Shown: positions 18,112 to 27,087, counted from the first letter of the stretch. The stretch: DNA of 64,000 nt from GCA-003244245 sp049673305 (GCA_049673305.1 JBATXM010000260.1:20203-84202), one strand, 5' to 3'. A program made the numbers and translations. The notes: generated by a model from the letters alone, not told the origin.

Positions 18112-18677
18112 GCTAAGGGCGCCGGCTCCTTGGTGATATGAAAAACGCTGCTCAGCAGTCCATTGGAAGATCGACTCCGTTGGGAATCGGCGGTCTGTGG
18201 GGCAGCTCCACCGAATCCGGCGTTGCCCGTGGTCGCACCATCGGTGTCATGTCGAAGCGCCGTGGGTCCCGCTGCGGAAGTTGCGGAGGTGGCTGGTTTG
18301 CCTGAGGTGGCTGCGGGGGAGGCCGTCGAAGCCGGGGCGACTTGCTGCGGCGCCTGCTGTACCGGCGCCCGTCGCACTGGGAGATCCCCGAGGGGCGAGC
18401 CCCACTGTGGGGCCGCGCCTGGTGTCCACGGAGCGGCCTGGCCTGGGCCTGAGAGCGCAGCTGTGGAGCTCGCTGCGGGCAGCTGCGCTGGTTGCGCAAC
18501 GGTCGGGCCGGCCGACGACTTGGTGATCGATCCCGCCTCATCCCCGGTTAGCAGCGGCGTGCCCCCGTGCGCAACGGTGGCGGAAAGCGTCACGGCAGAT
18601 CCAGCGAACAGCGCTCCCAGGATGCGCGCCGTCGGCCTCCACGAGCTGGGCGACGCGAACGAATAGCTGGCGGCCAT
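18108..18677 (-). CDS. Putative secreted Ala/Pro-rich protein
   Basis: A 189-residue protein I do not recognise. The N-terminus (MAASYSFASPSSWRPTARIL followed by a hydrophobic stretch ending VAHGG) looks like a signal peptide of about 38 residues. The remainder is disordered, rich in Ala, Pro, Ser, Thr and Gln (for example PVRRAPVQQAPQQVAPAST), with no cysteines. It ends VFHITKEPAPLA. Its stop overlaps the comEC stop by 4 bases in convergent orientation. The plus strand is also open across most of the region, so the coding strand is chosen on the signal peptide and codon pattern only. Confidence 0.5.
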   Translation of the reverse strand: MAASYSFASPSSWRPTARILGALFAGSAVTLSATVAHGGTPLLTGDEAGSITKSSAGPTVAQPAQLPAASSTAALSGPGQAAPWTPGAAPQWGSPLGDLPVRRAPVQQAPQQVAPASTASPAATSGKPATSATSAAGPTALRHDTDGATTGNAGFGGAAPQTADSQRSRSSNGLLSSVFHITKEPAPLA

Positions 18678-18812
18678 CGGTCAAGCACGCTCTCTTTCGC
18701 GATTCACGGACCGGGCCGTGCTGGCCCGTCACCATATGACGTGCAGACTGTACCGTGAGTTACCGACGATTGGGGGGACATCCACCCGAGATCTGCGAGC
18801 AATGCTGCCAGA

Positions 18813-20075
18813 TCAGTTTCTGAGGGCCTCGCGGACGGCCTTGGCGTTCGGCGCCACGGTGACTCGTGGTCTCAGGTGGTCCTCCACAGCGTCCAAGGTC
18901 TTGAGCCCATCGCCGGTGATGAGCAGGACGGTTTCAGCGTCGGGGTCCAGCCGGCCGTACTCGACGAGCTTCTTCGCGCAGGCCACCGTCACCCCCCCCG
19001 CCGTCTCCGCGAAGATCCCTTCAGTCCGGGCCAGCAGCCGGATACCCTCGACCACTTCAGCGTCGGTGACGTCCTCGATAGCGCCGTTGGTGCGGCGGAC
19101 GGCATCCAACACATAGGGGCCGTCGGCGGGTGCACCGATTGCCAGCGAGCGAGCGATGGTGTCCGGTCGGACTGGGATGATCACATCACGGCCGGCTTTG
19201 AAGGCTGCTGATACCGGTGAACAGCCGGTAGCCTGAGCCCCGAACACCCGGTACGACGAGGGCTGCACCAAGCCCAGTTCGCTGAGTTCGCGAAACCCCT
19301 TATCTACCTTGGTCAACTGCGAGCCGGACGCGATCGGCACGACGACCTGGTCGGGCAGCCGCCAACCGAGCTGCTCGGCGACCTCGTAAGCCAGCGTCTT
19401 GGAGCCCTCGGCGTAGTAGGGCCGGACGTTGACGTTGACGAATGCCCAGTCCTCGTGTTCTGCGGCGAGCTCGGTCGCCAGCCGGTTGACGTCGTCGTAG
19501 GTGCCATCAACCGCGATCATCGTACCGTCGTAGACCGCTGTGGTGAGCACCTTGGCTCGTTCCAACGAGGAGGGGATGAGCACCACCGATGCCCAGCCAG
19601 CGCGGGCGGCGGCGGCGGCTACCGCGTTCGCGAGGTTGCCAGTCGATGGGCAGGCAAGGACGCGAAAACCGAGCTGTCGAGCGGCGGCCAGCGCGACCGC
19701 CACCACCCGGTCCTTGAAGGAGTGCGTCGGGTTGCCGGTGTCGTCTTTGACCCACAACCGGCGGATTCCCAGCTCTTTGCCGAGTCGGTCGACGCGGACC
19801 AGCCGGGTCAGGCCAGGCTGGGTGTTCGGCTGTTCGTCGACGTTATCGGGCACTGGCAGCAGCCTGCGATAGCGCCAGATCGATGACGGTCCCGATTCGA
19901 TGTCCGCACGGGTAACGCGCCCGAAGTCGTAGCTAACCTCCAGCGGCCCGAAGCACTCGGCGCAAGCGAACTCCGCGGCCAGTGGCGTGCTGAAGCCACA
20001 TTCCCGACACACCAACTGGCGGGCAGGTCCCAGGTCTAGGTCAGAGGTGGTCCTGGTGTTGATCGTGCCAGTCAT
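18813..20075 (-). CDS. thrC: Threonine synthase
   Basis: ThrC converts O-phosphohomoserine to threonine with pyridoxal phosphate. The 420-residue protein has an N-terminal zinc ribbon (CRECGF at 23-28, CAECFG at 38-43), the PLP lysine in THSFKDRVV (Lys near 121), the substrate loop CPSTGNLANAVAAAAARAG and the phosphate-binding LLITGDGLKT near the C-terminus. This is the archaeal/plant-like class II form common in actinobacteria. ATG at 20075 lies 14 bases after a SAM riboswitch aptamer whose closing stem touches the ribosome binding site. Plant threonine synthase is activated by SAM as a protein; here control appears to be at the RNA. Confidence 0.95.
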   Translation of the reverse strand: MTGTINTRTTSDLDLGPARQLVCRECGFSTPLAAEFACAECFGPLEVSYDFGRVTRADIESGPSSIWRYRRLLPVPDNVDEQPNTQPGLTRLVRVDRLGKELGIRRLWVKDDTGNPTHSFKDRVVAVALAAARQLGFRVLACPSTGNLANAVAAAAARAGWASVVLIPSSLERAKVLTTAVYDGTMIAVDGTYDDVNRLATELAAEHEDWAFVNVNVRPYYAEGSKTLAYEVAEQLGWRLPDQVVVPIASGSQLTKVDKGFRELSELGLVQPSSYRVFGAQATGCSPVSAAFKAGRDVIIPVRPDTIARSLAIGAPADGPYVLDAVRRTNGAIEDVTDAEVVEGIRLLARTEGIFAETAGGVTVACAKKLVEYGRLDPDAETVLLITGDGLKTLDAVEDHLRPRVTVAPNAKAVREALRN

Positions 20076-20089
20076 CGCGAGATCCTCTC

Positions 20090-20224
20090 CTCATCTCTCC
20101 CGCACGGCGGGTCGGAATTGGCACCGTGATCGCAAGCGGCCTCGCGGCATGTGAGGACATGCGCGTCAGCTAGCGTCGGTTGCCGGGGCTTCGTCGGGCC
20201 GATCCCTCTGCCCCTCTGGATGAG
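20090..20224 (-). promoter_or_regulatory. SAM-I (S-box) riboswitch upstream of thrC
   Basis: Read on the minus strand, the leader begins CTCATC (20224-20219) and continues with the S-box core: CAGAGGGATCGGCCC, then GAAGCCCCGGCAACC, and later GGTGCCAATTCC. It closes with GATGAG (20095-20090), which pairs with the first six bases as stem P1. These are the conserved kink-turn, SAM-contact and J4/1-side segments of class I SAM riboswitches. The aptamer is about 135 nt. AGGAGAGG follows the P1 3' strand directly and lies 8-15 bases before the thrC ATG, with no terminator hairpin between, so control of translation initiation is the simplest reading. SAM-IV shares part of this core and cannot be fully excluded. 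Confidence 0.87.
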
Positions 20225-20325
20225 CTGTATTGAGTTGTGGTCTTCACCGTACGTCAGTCGGTACCGACCACTCAACCGAGTCCACGATGCGGGAGCCCGC
20301 GATCGGGTCGCCGCCTGATGCGAGG

Positions 20326-21303
20326 ATGGGCGGCGTGAAGTCCCTGACGGCCCCGTCCGCGCCGGTGCACCTGATCCTCGGTGAGGAGGAACTGCTGATC
20401 GAACGGGCCGTGCAGGCCGTCGTCGATGCGGTGCGGCGAGCTGACCCGCAGACCGAGGTGCGTCGACTGCGCGCCACCGATCTGGTTCCCGGTGAGCTCG
20501 ACGAGCTGGTCAGCCCTTCGCTGTTCGCCCAGGCCCGGGTGGTGGTACTGGGCGCTGCCCATGAGGCGGGCAAGGACATCGCCGCGGCGGTCCTGGATCA
20601 TGCGCGCAACCCATCCGAGGGGATCATCCTTGTCGTCGTGCACGCGGGAGGCGCGCGTGGTAAGGCCCTGGCCGAGGGGATACGCGCGGCCGGTGCTGCG
20701 GTCAGCGACTGTCCCCGGATCACCCGCTTCGAGGAGCGGGCCGGCTTCGTGCGGGATGAGGTCCATCGGGCCGGTGGACGGATCAGCGCAGGCGCTGTCA
20801 CCGCCCTGCTGGATGCCATTGGATCCGACCTGCGTGAACTCGCCTCGACTGCGGCCCAGCTGACCGCCGACACCGGCGGTTCAGTGGACGAGGCCGCAGT
20901 GCGTCAGTACCACCGGGGCCGCGCCGAGGTCACCGGATTCTCGGTCGCGGAGAAGGCGATGCTCGGGGATCGCGCCGGTGCGCTGGAGACGCTGCGCTGG
21001 GCGATGCAGCTGGGCGTGCCGCACGTCCTGGTCGCCGACGCGCTGGCAGACGCTGTTCGCACGGTCGCCCGGGTGAGTGCCTCGGGCGGCGGTGACCCGT
21101 ATCGGCTGGCCAGCGCACTGGGCATGCCACCGTGGAAGGTGAAGAAGGCGATGGCGCAGTCCCGCGGCTGGGGGCGTGCGGGGTTGGCCGAGGCCATCCA
21201 GCTGGTCGCGGCCGTTAACGCCGACGTCAAGGGAGTCGCCGCGGATGCCGATTACGCACTGGAACGCGCCGTGCTCGCGTTGTGCGCAGCACGGCGCCGT
21301 TGA
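20326..21303 (+). CDS. holA: DNA polymerase III delta subunit
   Basis: HolA opens the beta clamp within the clamp loader. The 325-residue protein starts near MGGVKSLTAPSAPVHLILG; the frame is open to 20230 but upstream residues are not family-like. Visible features are the N-terminal AAA-like domain without a functional Walker A (LGEEELLIERAVQAVVD), the segment SPSLFAQARVVVLG, and the C-terminal helical domain (DYALERAVLALCAA). Proximity to comEA-comEC and rpsT is the usual actinobacterial arrangement. Its last 52 bases overlap the convergent MFS gene. Confidence 0.93.
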   Translation: MGGVKSLTAPSAPVHLILGEEELLIERAVQAVVDAVRRADPQTEVRRLRATDLVPGELDELVSPSLFAQARVVVLGAAHEAGKDIAAAVLDHARNPSEGIILVVVHAGGARGKALAEGIRAAGAAVSDCPRITRFEERAGFVRDEVHRAGGRISAGAVTALLDAIGSDLRELASTAAQLTADTGGSVDEAAVRQYHRGRAEVTGFSVAEKAMLGDRAGALETLRWAMQLGVPHVLVADALADAVRTVARVSASGGGDPYRLASALGMPPWKVKKAMAQSRGWGRAGLAEAIQLVAAVNADVKGVAADADYALERAVLALCAARRR

Positions 21304-22541
21304 GCGTTACTGCTGGTTCTCGAGGTAGCTGATCTCCACCGCCCCTGCCCGCCGAGCGCGGCCATGGCCGCGAGTGTGGCCATGGCGACACCACCGACCG
21401 TGAACACGAGAGTGGGTCCACCGCGGTCACTCAACCAGCCGGCTAGCAGCCCGCTCAGCGGTGCGGTGCCGATCCAGCTGTATGAATAGAGCGAGAGCAT
21501 TCGGGTGCGAATCGGCTCGGGCATGCGAAGCCGCAGCGTCGCGCTGGCATTCGCTGTAAAGCATGAGAAGGCAGCGCCGATGCATACTAGAATTACCGCG
21601 CAACCGACGACTGTCTCCTGAAGCGCGAGTAGTAATTCGAGTGCTCCGAGAAGACCGCAAGCGCTAAGAAACACCGCGTGACTCACCCTGTCGAGAGTTG
21701 TCGCGTATAACGCGCCGACGAGCGCGCCCGCGCCGTAGCACGCGAAAAGAACTCCCAGGATCCCTGGGTTCCCGTGCAATGTGTTGTGCGCGATGAGGGG
21801 AAGTGTCACGTTGAAGCTGAGGCCGAGAGTTGCTACCACGAACACCAGAACTATGATCGGCATCATCTGCTGTGTTCTCCAGGTCAGGCGCAGCCCTTCG
21901 ATCGTGCTTCGTAGGATTGCCCCAACCCGCATCTCACCCCCGGTTCGGGGCTCAGGTCGATGTAGCTCGTTTGTGCGCATCAGCAGCAGCCCGGCCAGCA
22001 TGGTCATGAAGCCCAGAGCGTTCGCTAGGGAGCCCACCTTCAGCCCCACGCCAGCGATGGCCACGGCACCCAGTGCGGGGCCGAGCGTGTGGGTTATGTT
22101 GTACAGGTTGACGTTGAGCGCGATCGCGTGCGGTCGTTGATCCCGGCCCACCGTCTGGATGACGAACGCCTGTCGAGCTGGTGTGTCCACGACCATGGTC
22201 ACACCCTGGATTGCGGCGATGATGTCAACCTCCCCCACGGTGAGGGAACCGCTGAACGTGAGTGTCGTCAAGATCCCAGCGCAGAGCATCATGATGGCCT
22301 GCGTCACAATGAGTGTTCGATGTTTGTCCAGAGGATCGCACATCGCTCCGCTGCAGAGTCCGAAGATCGCGTAAGGGGCGAACTGACAGGCGATGAGAAC
22401 CCCTAGGGCGCTGCCAGAATGGCTGACGTTGAGCACAAACCACATCTGCGCGACTCTTTGGATCCACGTAGCTGTCTGTGATATTAGTTGGCCGCCGAAG
22501 AAAAGGCGATAGTTCCGGTGCGATCGAGCACTTTCGAGCAT
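21252..22541 (-). CDS. MFS transporter
   Basis: A 429-residue integral membrane protein of the major facilitator superfamily, enterobactin exporter-like (MFS_3) type. It starts MLESARSHRNYRLFFGGQL, the usual cytoplasmic lead to helix 1, and shows about 12 hydrophobic segments. Motif A-like CDPLDKHRTLIVTQ follows helix 2, and the motif C-like region DTPARQAFVIQTVG follows later. A longer frame to 22757 adds 72 residues of non-membrane sequence and is rejected. Substrate unknown. Codon use is less GC-biased than its neighbours, so it may have been acquired. Its C-terminal tail overlaps holA. Confidence 0.85.
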   Translation of the reverse strand: MLESARSHRNYRLFFGGQLISQTATWIQRVAQMWFVLNVSHSGSALGVLIACQFAPYAIFGLCSGAMCDPLDKHRTLIVTQAIMMLCAGILTTLTFSGSLTVGEVDIIAAIQGVTMVVDTPARQAFVIQTVGRDQRPHAIALNVNLYNITHTLGPALGAVAIAGVGLKVGSLANALGFMTMLAGLLLMRTNELHRPEPRTGGEMRVGAILRSTIEGLRLTWRTQQMMPIIVLVFVVATLGLSFNVTLPLIAHNTLHGNPGILGVLFACYGAGALVGALYATTLDRVSHAVFLSACGLLGALELLLALQETVVGCAVILVCIGAAFSCFTANASATLRLRMPEPIRTRMLSLYSYSWIGTAPLSGLLAGWLSDRGGPTLVFTVGGVAMATLAAMAALGGQGRWRSATSRTSSNAQRRRAAHNASTARSSA

Positions 22542-22893
22542 GCTTCCGTAAACGGTTCGCACGACGGTATTCCTTATAAGATGTGGATATGGCCCCCAGG
22601 TGGTGGATGGCACGCGACGTCGTCGGTGGTGGTCCATCGGATATCCAGTGTGGGCGGAGCACCAGGTCGGTGTCGTCGGGACGCCCCTGAAAATTGGTGA
22701 CCGCCAGCGAGGTGTTAGCGCTAGCGTTGTCAGGGTTTCCCGGAAAAAGGTTTCCACGGCGGGAGTGGGTACTTACTCACAGGATGAGCTGCTGGCCTGC
22801 CGCAGCGACGGCGGCTGGCAGGGCGGCGCGAAAAGCCACACGCAGAAGCAGCACGAACGGCCAGCAGGGCGGCGCGAACGGCCACGCGCAGAA
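22542..22893. other. Intergenic region with an imperfect direct repeat
   Basis: No convincing gene is seen between the MFS start and the rpsT terminator. The right end carries two imperfect copies of a roughly 30-bp unit, CAGGGCGGCGCGAA...GCCAC(A/G)CGCAGAAG, near 22818 and 22864. Upstream of the MFS start the sequence is visibly less GC-rich (near 22560-22590) and probably holds its promoter. Confidence 0.45.
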
Positions 22894-22920
22894 GGGGAGG
22901 CGGGCTCAGCCCGCCTCCCC
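22894..22920 (-). terminator. rpsT terminator hairpin
   Basis: A perfect 12-bp stem (GGGGAGGCGGGC / GCCCGCCTCCCC) with a 3-nt loop lies 14 bases beyond the rpsT stop. There is only a weak T-run after it on the minus strand. Confidence 0.8.
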
Positions 22921-22934
22921 GGAATCTCGGGCGA

Positions 22935-23195
22935 TTAGAGCTGGCTGACCCGGGTAGCCATCGCCGATTTGCGGTTCGCCGCCTGGTTGCGGTGGATGAC
23001 GCCCTTGCTCACGGCCTTGTCCAGCGCTCGGCTGGCAGTCTGCAGCTCGCTCAGCGCCCGGTCCTTCTCGCCACCGGCTGCCGCCTCGCGAAACCGGCGC
23101 ACCGCAGTCTTCAGCGACGACTTGATGGACTTGTTGCGCAGGCGCGCCTTCTCGTTGGTGCGGATGCGCTTGAGCTGCGACTTGATGTTGGCCAC
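22935..23195 (-). CDS. rpsT: 30S ribosomal protein S20
   Basis: S20 is a primary 16S rRNA-binding helical protein. From GTG at 23195 it is 86 residues, starting (M)ANIKSQLKRIRTNEKARLRN and ending MATRVSQL. An open extension to 23411 is not part of the family. The sequence is full length and rich in Lys/Arg. It is monocistronic here, with its own terminator. Confidence 0.96.
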   Translation of the reverse strand: MANIKSQLKRIRTNEKARLRNKSIKSSLKTAVRRFREAAAGGEKDRALSELQTASRALDKAVSKGVIHRNQAANRKSAMATRVSQL

Positions 23196-23307
23196 GCGGT
23201 TACCTTCGATCTCGCATTCTGGAGGGAGTGCCGTCGCGCGGCACGGTGGACGATCGTAACAGCCGCATGCCTCCAGGGATGAAAGCCGGTACCGGGTGCC
23301 CGGGTAG

Positions 23308-23496
23308 TCAGTAAACGCGGTAGGGCAGGAACTTCCCGTCCAGTACCACCCGCACCCGGTCGCCGGCAGGGTGCTCACGGCGTTCGAAGGACAACTCCCG
23401 GTGGGCGTCACGCAGCACGAGAACGAACAACCCCGGAGAGCGGCCCGGAGCGCCTTTCATGCCGCGTGCGACCATGACGTGATCCCCTGCTGCCAC
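23308..23496 (-). CDS. Small hypothetical protein divergent from lepA (62 aa)
   Basis: A 62-residue frame, GTG at 23496, starting (M)AAGDHVMVARGMKGAPGRSP and ending VVLDGKFLPYRVY. It has mixed strands and no membrane segment or cysteines. Its base composition and periodicity resemble coding sequence and it fills the gap between rpsT and lepA, starting 15 bases from the divergent lepA start. I cannot name a family. The coding call rests on protein-like composition and is moderate. Confidence 0.45.
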   Translation of the reverse strand: MAAGDHVMVARGMKGAPGRSPGLFVLVLRDAHRELSFERREHPAGDRVRVVLDGKFLPYRVY

Positions 23497-23510
23497 CTGA
23501 GGACTGCTGA

Positions 23511-25358
23511 GTGACCAGTTTCGCCGACAAGACGTTCACCCCTCCCGAGCTGATCCGCAACTTCTGCGTCATCGCGCACATTGATCACGGCAAGTCCACC
23601 TTGGCTGACCGCATGCTGCAGCTCACCGGCGTGCTCGACGCGCGGCACTACCGTGCGCAGTACCTCGACCGGATGGACATCGAGCGCGAGCGAGGCATCA
23701 CCATCAAGGCGCAGAACGTCCGGCTGCCCTGGCGGGTCGAGGGCGTGGACCACGTGCTGCACCTGATTGACACCCCCGGTCACGTGGACTTCACCTACGA
23801 GGTGTCCCGCGCGCTGGAAGCGTGTGAGGGTGCGGTGCTGCTGGTGGACGCCGCGCAGGGCATCGAAGCGCAGACGCTGGCGAACCTGTATCTGGCGCTG
23901 GAGAAAGATCTTCGAGTCATCCCGGTGCTCAACAAGATTGACCTGCCGGCGGCCGAGCCGGATCGCTATGCCGCCGAGCTGGCGCACATCCTCGGTTGCC
24001 AGCCCGACGACGTGCTGCGGGTCAGCGCGAAGACCGGCCAGGGCGTGCGGGAGTTGCTCGACGTGGTCGTCGCGCAGGTCCCGGCCCCGGTGGGGGACAG
24101 CACGGCGCCGACCCGTGCGATGATCTTCGATTCGGTCTACGACTCCTACCGGGGGGTGGTCACCTACATCCGGGTGGTGGACGGGCGGATCGTCCCTCGG
24201 GACCGGATCCGGATGATGTCCACCAACGCCACCCACGAGCTGCTCGAGGTGGGCATCATCTCGCCCGATCAGAAGCCGTGTGACGGCTTGGGCGTCGGCG
24301 AGGTCGGTTACCTCATGACCGGGGTGAAGGACGTCCGGCAGTCCCGGGTCGGGGACACCGTGACCAGCGAGCGGGGTGGCGCCACCGTTGCGCTGTCCGG
24401 CTACCGCACTCCCACGCCGATGGTGTTCGCCGGCCTGTACCCGATGGACGGCTCGGACTACCCGGAACTGCGCGACGCGCTGGACAAGCTGCGGCTCAAC
24501 GATGCCGCGCTGAGTTACCAGCCGGAGACCTCCGCCGCGCTGGGGTTCGGTTTCCGTTGCGGGTTCCTTGGCCTGCTGCACCTGGAGATCACTCGGGACC
24601 GGATGGACCGTGAGTTCGGCCTCGATCTCATCTCCACCGCGCCCAATGTGGTCTACCGGGTGGCCCGCGACGACGGTACCGAGCAGATCGTCACCAATCC
24701 TGCGGACTGGCCCGACGGCAAGGTCGCGCAGGTGTACGAACCGGTGGTCCGCTGCACCGTCATCGCCCCATCGGAGTTCGTCGGCACGATCATGGAGCTC
24801 TGCCAGGGCCGCCGAGGCACCCTGCTGGGGATGGACTACTTGTCGGCCTCACGGGTGGAGTTGCGCTACACCCTGCCGATGGCCGAGATCGTGTTCGACT
24901 TCTTCGACGCGTTGAAGTCCCGCACCCGCGGCTACGCCTCGATGGATTATGAGGAGGCCGGCGAGCAGATCGCTGACCTGGTCAAGGTGGACATCCTGCT
25001 GCAGGGCGAGCCGGTGGACGCGTTCTCCGCGATCGTGCATCGCGAGGCCGCCTACGGCTATGGCACCACGATGGTGACCAAGCTGCGCGAGCTCATCCCG
25101 CGCCAGCAGTTCGAGGTGCCGATCCAGGCCGCGATCGGCTCCCGGATCATCGCCCGGGAGACCATCCGCGCCATCCGCAAGGACGTGCTGGCCAAGTGCT
25201 ACGGCGGGGACATCACCCGCAAGCGCAAGCTGCTGGAGAAGCAAAAAGAGGGCAAGAAGCGGATGAAGACCATCGGGCGGGTCGAGGTGCCGCAAGAGGC
25301 CTTCGTCGCCGCGTTGTCCACCACCGACCCGGGGAAGGTCGGCAAGAAGGGACCATGA
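23511..25358 (+). CDS. lepA: Elongation factor 4 (LepA)
   Basis: LepA is a ribosome-bound GTPase that assists translation and 30S assembly. The 615-residue protein has all G motifs: IAHIDHGKSTLADR (G1), RGITIKAQ (G2), DTPGHVDFTYEVSRAL (G3) and NKIDLPAAEP (G4). Domains II, III and V follow, with the family C-terminal domain recognisable at KCYGGDITRKRKLLEKQKEG. Length is normal. The start at 23511 is supported by MTSFADKTFTPPELIRNFCV. Confidence 0.97.
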   Translation: MTSFADKTFTPPELIRNFCVIAHIDHGKSTLADRMLQLTGVLDARHYRAQYLDRMDIERERGITIKAQNVRLPWRVEGVDHVLHLIDTPGHVDFTYEVSRALEACEGAVLLVDAAQGIEAQTLANLYLALEKDLRVIPVLNKIDLPAAEPDRYAAELAHILGCQPDDVLRVSAKTGQGVRELLDVVVAQVPAPVGDSTAPTRAMIFDSVYDSYRGVVTYIRVVDGRIVPRDRIRMMSTNATHELLEVGIISPDQKPCDGLGVGEVGYLMTGVKDVRQSRVGDTVTSERGGATVALSGYRTPTPMVFAGLYPMDGSDYPELRDALDKLRLNDAALSYQPETSAALGFGFRCGFLGLLHLEITRDRMDREFGLDLISTAPNVVYRVARDDGTEQIVTNPADWPDGKVAQVYEPVVRCTVIAPSEFVGTIMELCQGRRGTLLGMDYLSASRVELRYTLPMAEIVFDFFDALKSRTRGYASMDYEEAGEQIADLVKVDILLQGEPVDAFSAIVHREAAYGYGTTMVTKLRELIPRQQFEVPIQAAIGSRIIARETIRAIRKDVLAKCYGGDITRKRKLLEKQKEGKKRMKTIGRVEVPQEAFVAALSTTDPGKVGKKGP

Positions 25359-25473
25359 TCACGGGTTGGGTGCGCAAAACGACACAATGTGCCGCTTGAG
25401 ACACCCAAACCGCGATCACGGAACTATCGGGGGCCCGTGCCAGGCTTGGCAGGATTTGGAGAGGAGGGGGACC

Positions 25474-26058
25474 ATGACAGCTATGAGTGTTGACCCGGGT
25501 TTCGCCGGGGTCGCCGCAGGTCGCCCGTTCACGGTGCACGACCTGGAGGCAATGCCCGATGACGGCCATCGCTACGAACTCATCGACGGGGTGCTCATCG
25601 TGACCCCGGCTCCCGGCTGGTTTCATCAGGAGAGCAGTGCTGAGCTGTTTGTGCAGCTCCGGCTTGCCTGCCCACGTGAGTTCCGGGTGCTGTCGGCGCC
25701 GTTCGGCGTTCGCACCTCGGTGCGCAACGAGCTCCAGCCCGACATCCTGGTGGCCCGCTACGTCGACCTCACGCCGAAGAACCTGCCAGTCGCCCCGGTA
25801 CTGGCGGTGGAAGTGCTGTCCGCCAGCACCGCCCTCAACGACCTGAACAACAAGAAGGCCGCCTACCAGCGGATGGGAACCGCGTCGTACTGGGTGGTCG
25901 ATCCGGAGGAGCCGGGCCGGCTGACGGTCTTCGAGCTCGACGCGAGAGGTCGCTATGCGGAAGTGGCGAGTGTCTGCGGGGACGAGAAGTTCACCACCGA
26001 ACGGCCGTTCCCGATCACCATCGTGCCTGCTCGGCTCCTTGATGGTCTGCGTCAGTAG
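25474..26058 (+). CDS. Uma2 family (DUF820) endonuclease-fold protein
   Basis: A 194-residue member of the Uma2/DUF820 family, which has a PD-(D/E)XK nuclease fold. The signature is GHRYELIDGVLIVTPAPGW followed by VRTSVRNELQPDILVAR (catalytic Asp region), PVLAVEVLSAST (Glu) and KKAAYQRMGTASYWVVDPEE. The active-site acidic residues are present. Family members are abundant in cyanobacteria and actinomycetes and their role is mostly unknown. ATG at 25474 follows a strong purine-rich GGAGAGGAGGGGG site. No partner gene is evident nearby. Confidence 0.88.
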   Translation: MTAMSVDPGFAGVAAGRPFTVHDLEAMPDDGHRYELIDGVLIVTPAPGWFHQESSAELFVQLRLACPREFRVLSAPFGVRTSVRNELQPDILVARYVDLTPKNLPVAPVLAVEVLSASTALNDLNNKKAAYQRMGTASYWVVDPEEPGRLTVFELDARGRYAEVASVCGDEKFTTERPFPITIVPARLLDGLRQ

Positions 26059-26060
26059 TG

Positions 26061-27029
26061 TCACCTGCGGGTGAAGACGATCTTCCCAGCGGTGTCACCG
26101 TCGAGCATCGCCGTGAAACCCCGCTCGGCCTGCGGCATCGGCAGCTCGGCGCCGATGTGCGGGCGCACGCCGGTGATGTCCAGAAAGGACAACAGGTCAC
26201 GCAGTTCAGCGCGGGTACCCATGGTGGAGCCGACCATCCGCAACTGCAGGAAGAAGAGCCGCTGCAGTTCGGCGCGCTCGGCGTCGCCACTGGTGGCACC
26301 GCTGCAGATGATGATGCCCCCCGGCTTGAGTGACTTTGCCGAATGTGACCAGGTGGCCTTGCCGACCGTCTCGAACACCGCATCCACCCGCTCGGGCAGC
26401 CGCGCGCCGGGCTCGAACGCGTCCTGGGCGCCCAGCGTGCGGGCCAGCTCGCGTTTGCCCTCGGTGCGCCCGGTCACCCAGACTCGCATCCCGGCGGCCC
26501 GGCCAAGCTGCACCAACGCGGTGGACACCCCACCAGAGGCGCCCTGCACCAGCATGCTCTGCCCGGCCCGCAGCCCGGATTTGACGAACAGCATCCGGTA
26601 GGCGGTGAGCCAGGCGGTGCCCATGCAGGCCGCCTCCGGAAAGGTCAGCGACGGCGGCTTGGGCACCACATTGCGCGCTGGCACCACGACGGTGTCGGCG
26701 AAGGTACCCGGCAGCGTCTCGGTGAGCAGCGTGCGGCCCGGATCCAAGGTCTCCTCGCCAATCCAGCCCGGGCTGGTCAGCACCGGATAGATCACCACCT
26801 CGGAGCCGTCGGCCAGCACGCCCGCGCCGTCACATCCCAGGATCATCGGGAACCGCTCCCAGGTAATGCCCACCCCACGCAGCGTCCACAGATCGTGCAT
26901 GTTCAAACTGGCCGCGACAACGGTGACCGCCACGGTGCCCTCGGGCACTTCTGGGTCAGGGCGCTCTCCGATACACAGCGCGGCTAGCGGGTCTTGGGGA
27001 TTCGGCTCGGAGGCGTAGACGGCGAACAT
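26061..27029 (-). CDS. Zinc-binding dehydrogenase / quinone oxidoreductase (MDR superfamily)
   Basis: A 322-residue medium-chain dehydrogenase/reductase. It begins MFAVYASEPNPQDPLAALCI and has the catalytic-domain strand MILGCDGAGVLADGSEVVI. The Rossmann motif is VQGASGGVSTALVQLGRAAG for NADP(H). The structural zinc cysteine cluster of alcohol dehydrogenases is not visible, so a zinc-independent enoyl or quinone reductase is more likely despite the common name. The ATG at 27029 is chosen over one at 27053. Substrate unknown. It is divergent from the RNase-barstar group. Confidence 0.85.
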   Translation of the reverse strand: MFAVYASEPNPQDPLAALCIGERPDPEVPEGTVAVTVVAASLNMHDLWTLRGVGITWERFPMILGCDGAGVLADGSEVVIYPVLTSPGWIGEETLDPGRTLLTETLPGTFADTVVVPARNVVPKPPSLTFPEAACMGTAWLTAYRMLFVKSGLRAGQSMLVQGASGGVSTALVQLGRAAGMRVWVTGRTEGKRELARTLGAQDAFEPGARLPERVDAVFETVGKATWSHSAKSLKPGGIIICSGATSGDAERAELQRLFFLQLRMVGSTMGTRAELRDLLSFLDITGVRPHIGAELPMPQAERGFTAMLDGDTAGKIVFTRR

Positions 27030-27087
27030 GTCGCCTAACCTAGTGCTGGCCACTGGTCGGCATTTCCGGACGAGCTATCCTGCCGTT

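Noticed and set aside
18163..18666. Plus-strand 167-codon ORF opposite the putative secreted protein
   Set aside because: No signal peptide or domain; the minus-strand frame has a credible signal sequence. The choice remains only moderately certain.
22187..22938. Plus-strand ORFs opposite the MFS gene and its upstream region
   Set aside because: They lack recognisable domains, overlap the membrane protein antisense or low-complexity repeats, and have no ribosome binding sites.
25474..26058. Uma2 protein as part of a toxin-antitoxin pair
   Set aside because: No small partner gene is adjacent on the same strand; the gene stands alone after lepA.
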